Below, one piece after another: positions 61,738-64,000 of a stretch of DNA of 64,000 bases (position 1 is its first letter; each line of letters starts with the position of its first letter). The stretch is from assembly GCA_934401915.1 (NCBI GenBank), contig CAKRSV010000005.1, positions 1 to 64,000 of the forward strand, written 5' to 3'. The position numbers and the translations under genes were made by a program. Source of the DNA: an uncultured Lachnospiraceae bacterium. Lineage in GTDB: Bacteria > Bacillota > Clostridia > Lachnospirales > Lachnospiraceae. The notes beneath the pieces were generated by a model. The model saw only the letters and a program-made list of their open reading frames with translations. It was not told the DNA's origin and ran no database searches.

Positions 61738-61858
61738 TGTGCTCTCCATTCTTACATCATTTATTTGTCAGCCCTGCTGCCTATATTCTTCCATCAAACT
61801 CCATTTTTTCTTCCTATTATGATTATCACCTTTTCTCCCGTATGTATTCTGCTGCCGC

Positions 61859-62740
61859 TTATTCCTGCCAGTCAAACAGAGTCAGCTGTTTTCCAGCCTG
61901 CTTATCCTCATATTCGTGCATATACTGAAAAATCTTCGCCTCATCACAGACAATACCACTCTCATCACATTTCTGCCTGATTAGTTTCATAAGCTCCTTC
62001 TGCTCTGGCACGGGCAGCTCATAGGCATTTCCATACACCCTTTTATAGCGCTCCTTCAAGCCCGGAAAATGCTGGTCCAGCTTTGCATAATAGTACTGCC
62101 TGTCCCCATCGCGCAGCGTCAGTCCCAGCTGAAAGATAATAATACCATATACCTGCGTCTTTCTGCAGGCTTCCAACAGTCCCAGAATATTTTCCTGTGT
62201 GTCATTGATAAACGGAAGGATCGGCGTCATCCACACTACGGTCGGAATTCCCTCTTCCCTCATAATATCAAGCACTTCTATTCTCCTCGCCGTCGTGCAG
62301 ACATTGGGCTCCACTATTTTACAAAGATCCTCATCATAGGTTGTCAGCGTCATCTGCACCACGCATTTGGATTTCCGATTGATACTCTTCAGCAGGTCCA
62401 GATCCCGCAGGATCATATCCGACTTCGTCTGGATCGCAAGTCCGAAACCGTATTCGTCAATCTGTTCCAGACACCTTCTGGTCAACCGCAGTTCCTTTTC
62501 TATATGGAGATACGGATCGCACATTGCCCCGGTCCCTATGACGCACTTTTTCCTTTTGCTGCGCAGTGCGCTCTCCAACAGTTCCGGTGCATTTTTCTTC
62601 ACCTCAATGTCTTCAAACGCATGATTCATCTGATAACAGGTACTTCTCGCATCACAGTAAATGCAGCCATGCGAACATCCCCGATAAATATTCATTCCGT
62701 TCTGCGCGGAAAGAATATGTTTTGCCTCCACCTCGTGCAT
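61859..62740 (-). CDS. Radical SAM protein, SplB/spore photoproduct lyase-like family
   Basis: A radical SAM enzyme of 293 residues with the cluster motif CSHGCIYC (Cys at ~22, 26, 29) in GMNIYRGCSHGCIYCDARST, followed by GTGAMCDPYLHIEKEL and TKSDMILRDLDLL, as in the SPL-like Rv2578c/YfkB type. It lacks the DNA-binding features of true spore photoproduct lyase, so the substrate is unknown. AAGGA precedes the ATG. Confidence 0.85.
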   Translation of the reverse strand: MHEVEAKHILSAQNGMNIYRGCSHGCIYCDARSTCYQMNHAFEDIEVKKNAPELLESALRSKRKKCVIGTGAMCDPYLHIEKELRLTRRCLEQIDEYGFGLAIQTKSDMILRDLDLLKSINRKSKCVVQMTLTTYDEDLCKIVEPNVCTTARRIEVLDIMREEGIPTVVWMTPILPFINDTQENILGLLEACRKTQVYGIIIFQLGLTLRDGDRQYYYAKLDQHFPGLKERYKRVYGNAYELPVPEQKELMKLIRQKCDESGIVCDEAKIFQYMHEYEDKQAGKQLTLFDWQE

Positions 62741-62887
62741 GGCGAACGTTCCTTTCTGCCGTTTTCAAGGAGATCTCTTGCGCGGATCGCCGATAGTCTT
62801 TTTCCATTATATCGGAAAAGGGCAGTTGAGGCAAATACTTATTAAGTCAAAAATGCTACATAAGCTGCGGATTGAAATAATTTTATA

Positions 62888-62922
62888 AAAAAAGTAAGGA
62901 CCTACCAATCCTTACTTTTTTT
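62888..62922. terminator. Bidirectional terminator
   Basis: AAAAAAGTAAGG (62888-62899) and CCTTACTTTTTT (62910-62921) form a perfect 12-bp stem with a T run on either strand. Confidence 0.85.
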
Positions 62923-63076
62923 GCTTAACACGCACGATATTCTTCACCGATAACTCTATAACAGACACGCTTACAGCTTTATCACAGCTGTCCTCTGCCC
63001 GAAATACTCCCATGATCTTTCTTCTCCAGCGCTGCCACCTTCCGATCAAGTCCCCATTTTCTTCTTTGACCGGCAC
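62912..63076 (-). CDS. Possible small protein of 54 residues
   Basis: A frame starts at a GTG (63074-63076) behind AGGGGAAGC and reads VPVKEENGDLIGRWQRWRRK, later KAVSVSVIELSVKNIVRVKQ, ending inside the terminator stem. It is basic with amphipathic stretches; no family recognised. It lies 18 bp after the Gly/Ser-rich gene on the same strand. It could be chance; no other gene fills this gap. Confidence 0.3.
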   Translation of the reverse strand: MPVKEENGDLIGRWQRWRRKIMGVFRAEDSCDKAVSVSVIELSVKNIVRVKQKK

Positions 63077-63094
63077 GCTTCCCCTATGCTTTGA

Positions 63095-63568
63095 CTATAC
63101 CCTCGCAGTTTTCTGTTTCTGATACTGCGTCAGTGCATACTGCCTCGACCGGGTTTGTCTTGGATTGACTATCTCTGCCAGTTCGCCGTTTTTCTCAATG
63201 CGGCTGACCGAGCCGTCCCGATACAGCACCATTCCCTCTCCGCCTTTCTGGTCTGCATCCATGCCCTGTATTCTTACCCCGTCGTACCTGCCGCCAAGAT
63301 AGTTTACATAACTTTGTATACCATTGCTATAGCTGTTCAAACTTCCCGACAACCCATACGGATACAGACTGCTGCCAAAAACGCTTCCATACATTCCCCC
63401 TGTCAGCGAGGACATCCCAGAGGAAAGAAGCGCTGACATCAGCATCCCCTGAAATCCAGACGTACTGTTCTGTCCTGTATACATTCCCCATCCAATCTGG
63501 TTATTCTGATTTTCCACACGATTCTGATAACTGTTCCACACCGTTTGCCCGACATGACTTAAGCTCAT
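63095..63568 (-). CDS. Gly/Ser-rich hypothetical protein
   Basis: A 157-residue protein starting MSLSHVGQTVWNSYQNRVEN, with GGAG 6 nt ahead of the ATG at 63568. The middle (~30-95) is rich in Gly, Ser, Tyr, Met and Asn (GMYTGQNSTSGFQ, GGMYGSVFGSSLYPYG), and the end (YDGVRIQGMDADQKGGEGMV, then basic residues) is more regular. No signal peptide or membrane helix. The composition is like that of sticky, self-associating or surface-structure proteins; function not known. Confidence 0.65.
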   Translation of the reverse strand: MSLSHVGQTVWNSYQNRVENQNNQIGWGMYTGQNSTSGFQGMLMSALLSSGMSSLTGGMYGSVFGSSLYPYGLSGSLNSYSNGIQSYVNYLGGRYDGVRIQGMDADQKGGEGMVLYRDGSVSRIEKNGELAEIVNPRQTRSRQYALTQYQKQKTARV

Positions 63569-63780
63569 ACAGATCTCCATTTCTGCGCGTCTTTTGCGCA
63601 TAGCAAATTTGTGTCAAGTGTACACAGGAACAGATCTTGTGTGTGAAAATCCTTTTTGGGGATCTATCATTTTCTCACACGGTTCCCGCCTGTTTCCACT
63701 CTTCGATCCTTCTGACTTTCATTATCCCAGAAAAGGAAACCATATAAAACCCTTTTGCGGCAACCGGATATTTTTCTGTA

Positions 63781-64000
63781 TCAACTGGATGTCCTTTGCA
63801 TCATCACGCGTATTTCAAAAACCGCATCCTGCACATCGATCTGCACGCTTCCCATATAGAGCTGCGCGATCTCCTTCACATTTCGCAGACCGATCCCATG
63901 TAGCTGGCTTTCTCCCTGTTCCTTCGAGCTGACGGGCAGTCCATCCTTTTCATCAAAAAGAATCTTCCCCGCATAGGGATTTCTCACTTCGATCAAGATA
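63781..64000 (-). CDS. GHKL-type sensor kinase, C-terminal end (partial)
   Basis: The frame enters from the right edge and ends at 63781. It shows the end of a GHKL ATPase domain (EVRNPYAGKI, then HGIGLRNVKEIAQLYMGSVQ), as in AgrC/LytS-like kinases with ATPase_c_5 domains. The catalytic core lies outside the window. It is probably half of a peptide- or signal-responsive two-component system. Confidence 0.75.
   Translation of the reverse strand, partial: ILIEVRNPYAGKILFDEKDGLPVSSKEQGESQLHGIGLRNVKEIAQLYMGSVQIDVQDAVFEIRVMMQRTSS

Noticed and set aside
1..64000. CRISPR arrays, rRNA and tRNA genes, complete insertion sequences
   Set aside because: I looked for repeat-spacer patterns, rRNA and tRNA-like conserved stretches and transposase frames and saw none.

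Overview
The window looks like a chromosomal segment of a gut-type Lachnospiraceae (low-to-mid GC, spore-former lineage Firmicutes). The grounds are the dcw-type cluster with two class B PBPs, a MurE with the meso-diaminopimelate DNPR signature, a CD1871A-type CXXC peptide, YesM/YesN-type xylan regulation, and strong AGGAGG ribosome binding sites. The species cannot be named from sequence alone. Nearly all housekeeping genes lie on the minus strand.

Layout. (1) 1-~678: the end of an unidentified mobile element that has cut a SpoVD/FtsI-type PBP gene exactly at its SxN motif. (2) ~678-8482: core genes read right to left: ychF, lgt, then mraZ-rsmH-ftsL-pbp-(broken pbp), with a four-repeat MraZ operator. 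(3) 8483-20305: an accessory island made of mobile-element scrap (frameshifted and deleted integrase, xis fragment, tape-measure fragment, tail-assembly chaperone with a canonical -1 slippery site, GIY-YIG fragment, truncated Fic gene, a shrunken group IIC intron) plus intact cargo: a DUF4143-type AAA ATPase, an AIM24-like protein, a lipoprotein/XRE pair, and a redox cassette (CXXC peptide, NapH-like ferredoxin, TlpA-like lipoprotein) divergent from its own two-component system. (4) 20398-37527: a xylan-oligosaccharide locus with SGNH esterase, GH43, YesM/YesN-type kinase and regulator, solute-binding lipoprotein, two permeases, GH8 exo-oligoxylanase, a second solute-binding protein, a CE1-like esterase and a GH13 enzyme. 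(5) 37691-56541: a dense core block on the minus strand: hisS-aspS-79 aa ORF-recJ-pfkB and murE-priA-def-fmt-peptidase-rsmB-rlmN-PP2C-prkC-rsgA. (6) 56830-64000: a chemoreceptor, an amino-acid ABC transporter, an ACT-domain protein, a radical SAM protein, a Gly/Ser-rich hypothetical and the end of a GHKL sensor kinase.

How it works together. The xylan genes lack export signals apart from the binding proteins and permeases, so decorated xylo-oligosaccharides are probably imported whole and then de-esterified and cut in the cytoplasm. A repeated AACTATA motif sits in front of both ends of the locus and may be the response-regulator site. The redox cassette looks like an electron relay from cytoplasmic ferredoxin clusters across the membrane to an extracytoplasmic thioredoxin-fold lipoprotein, under control of its own sensor kinase. 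The main functional surprise is that the second dcw PBP is broken by the element at the left edge, so this cell either lacks that enzyme or restores it by excision.
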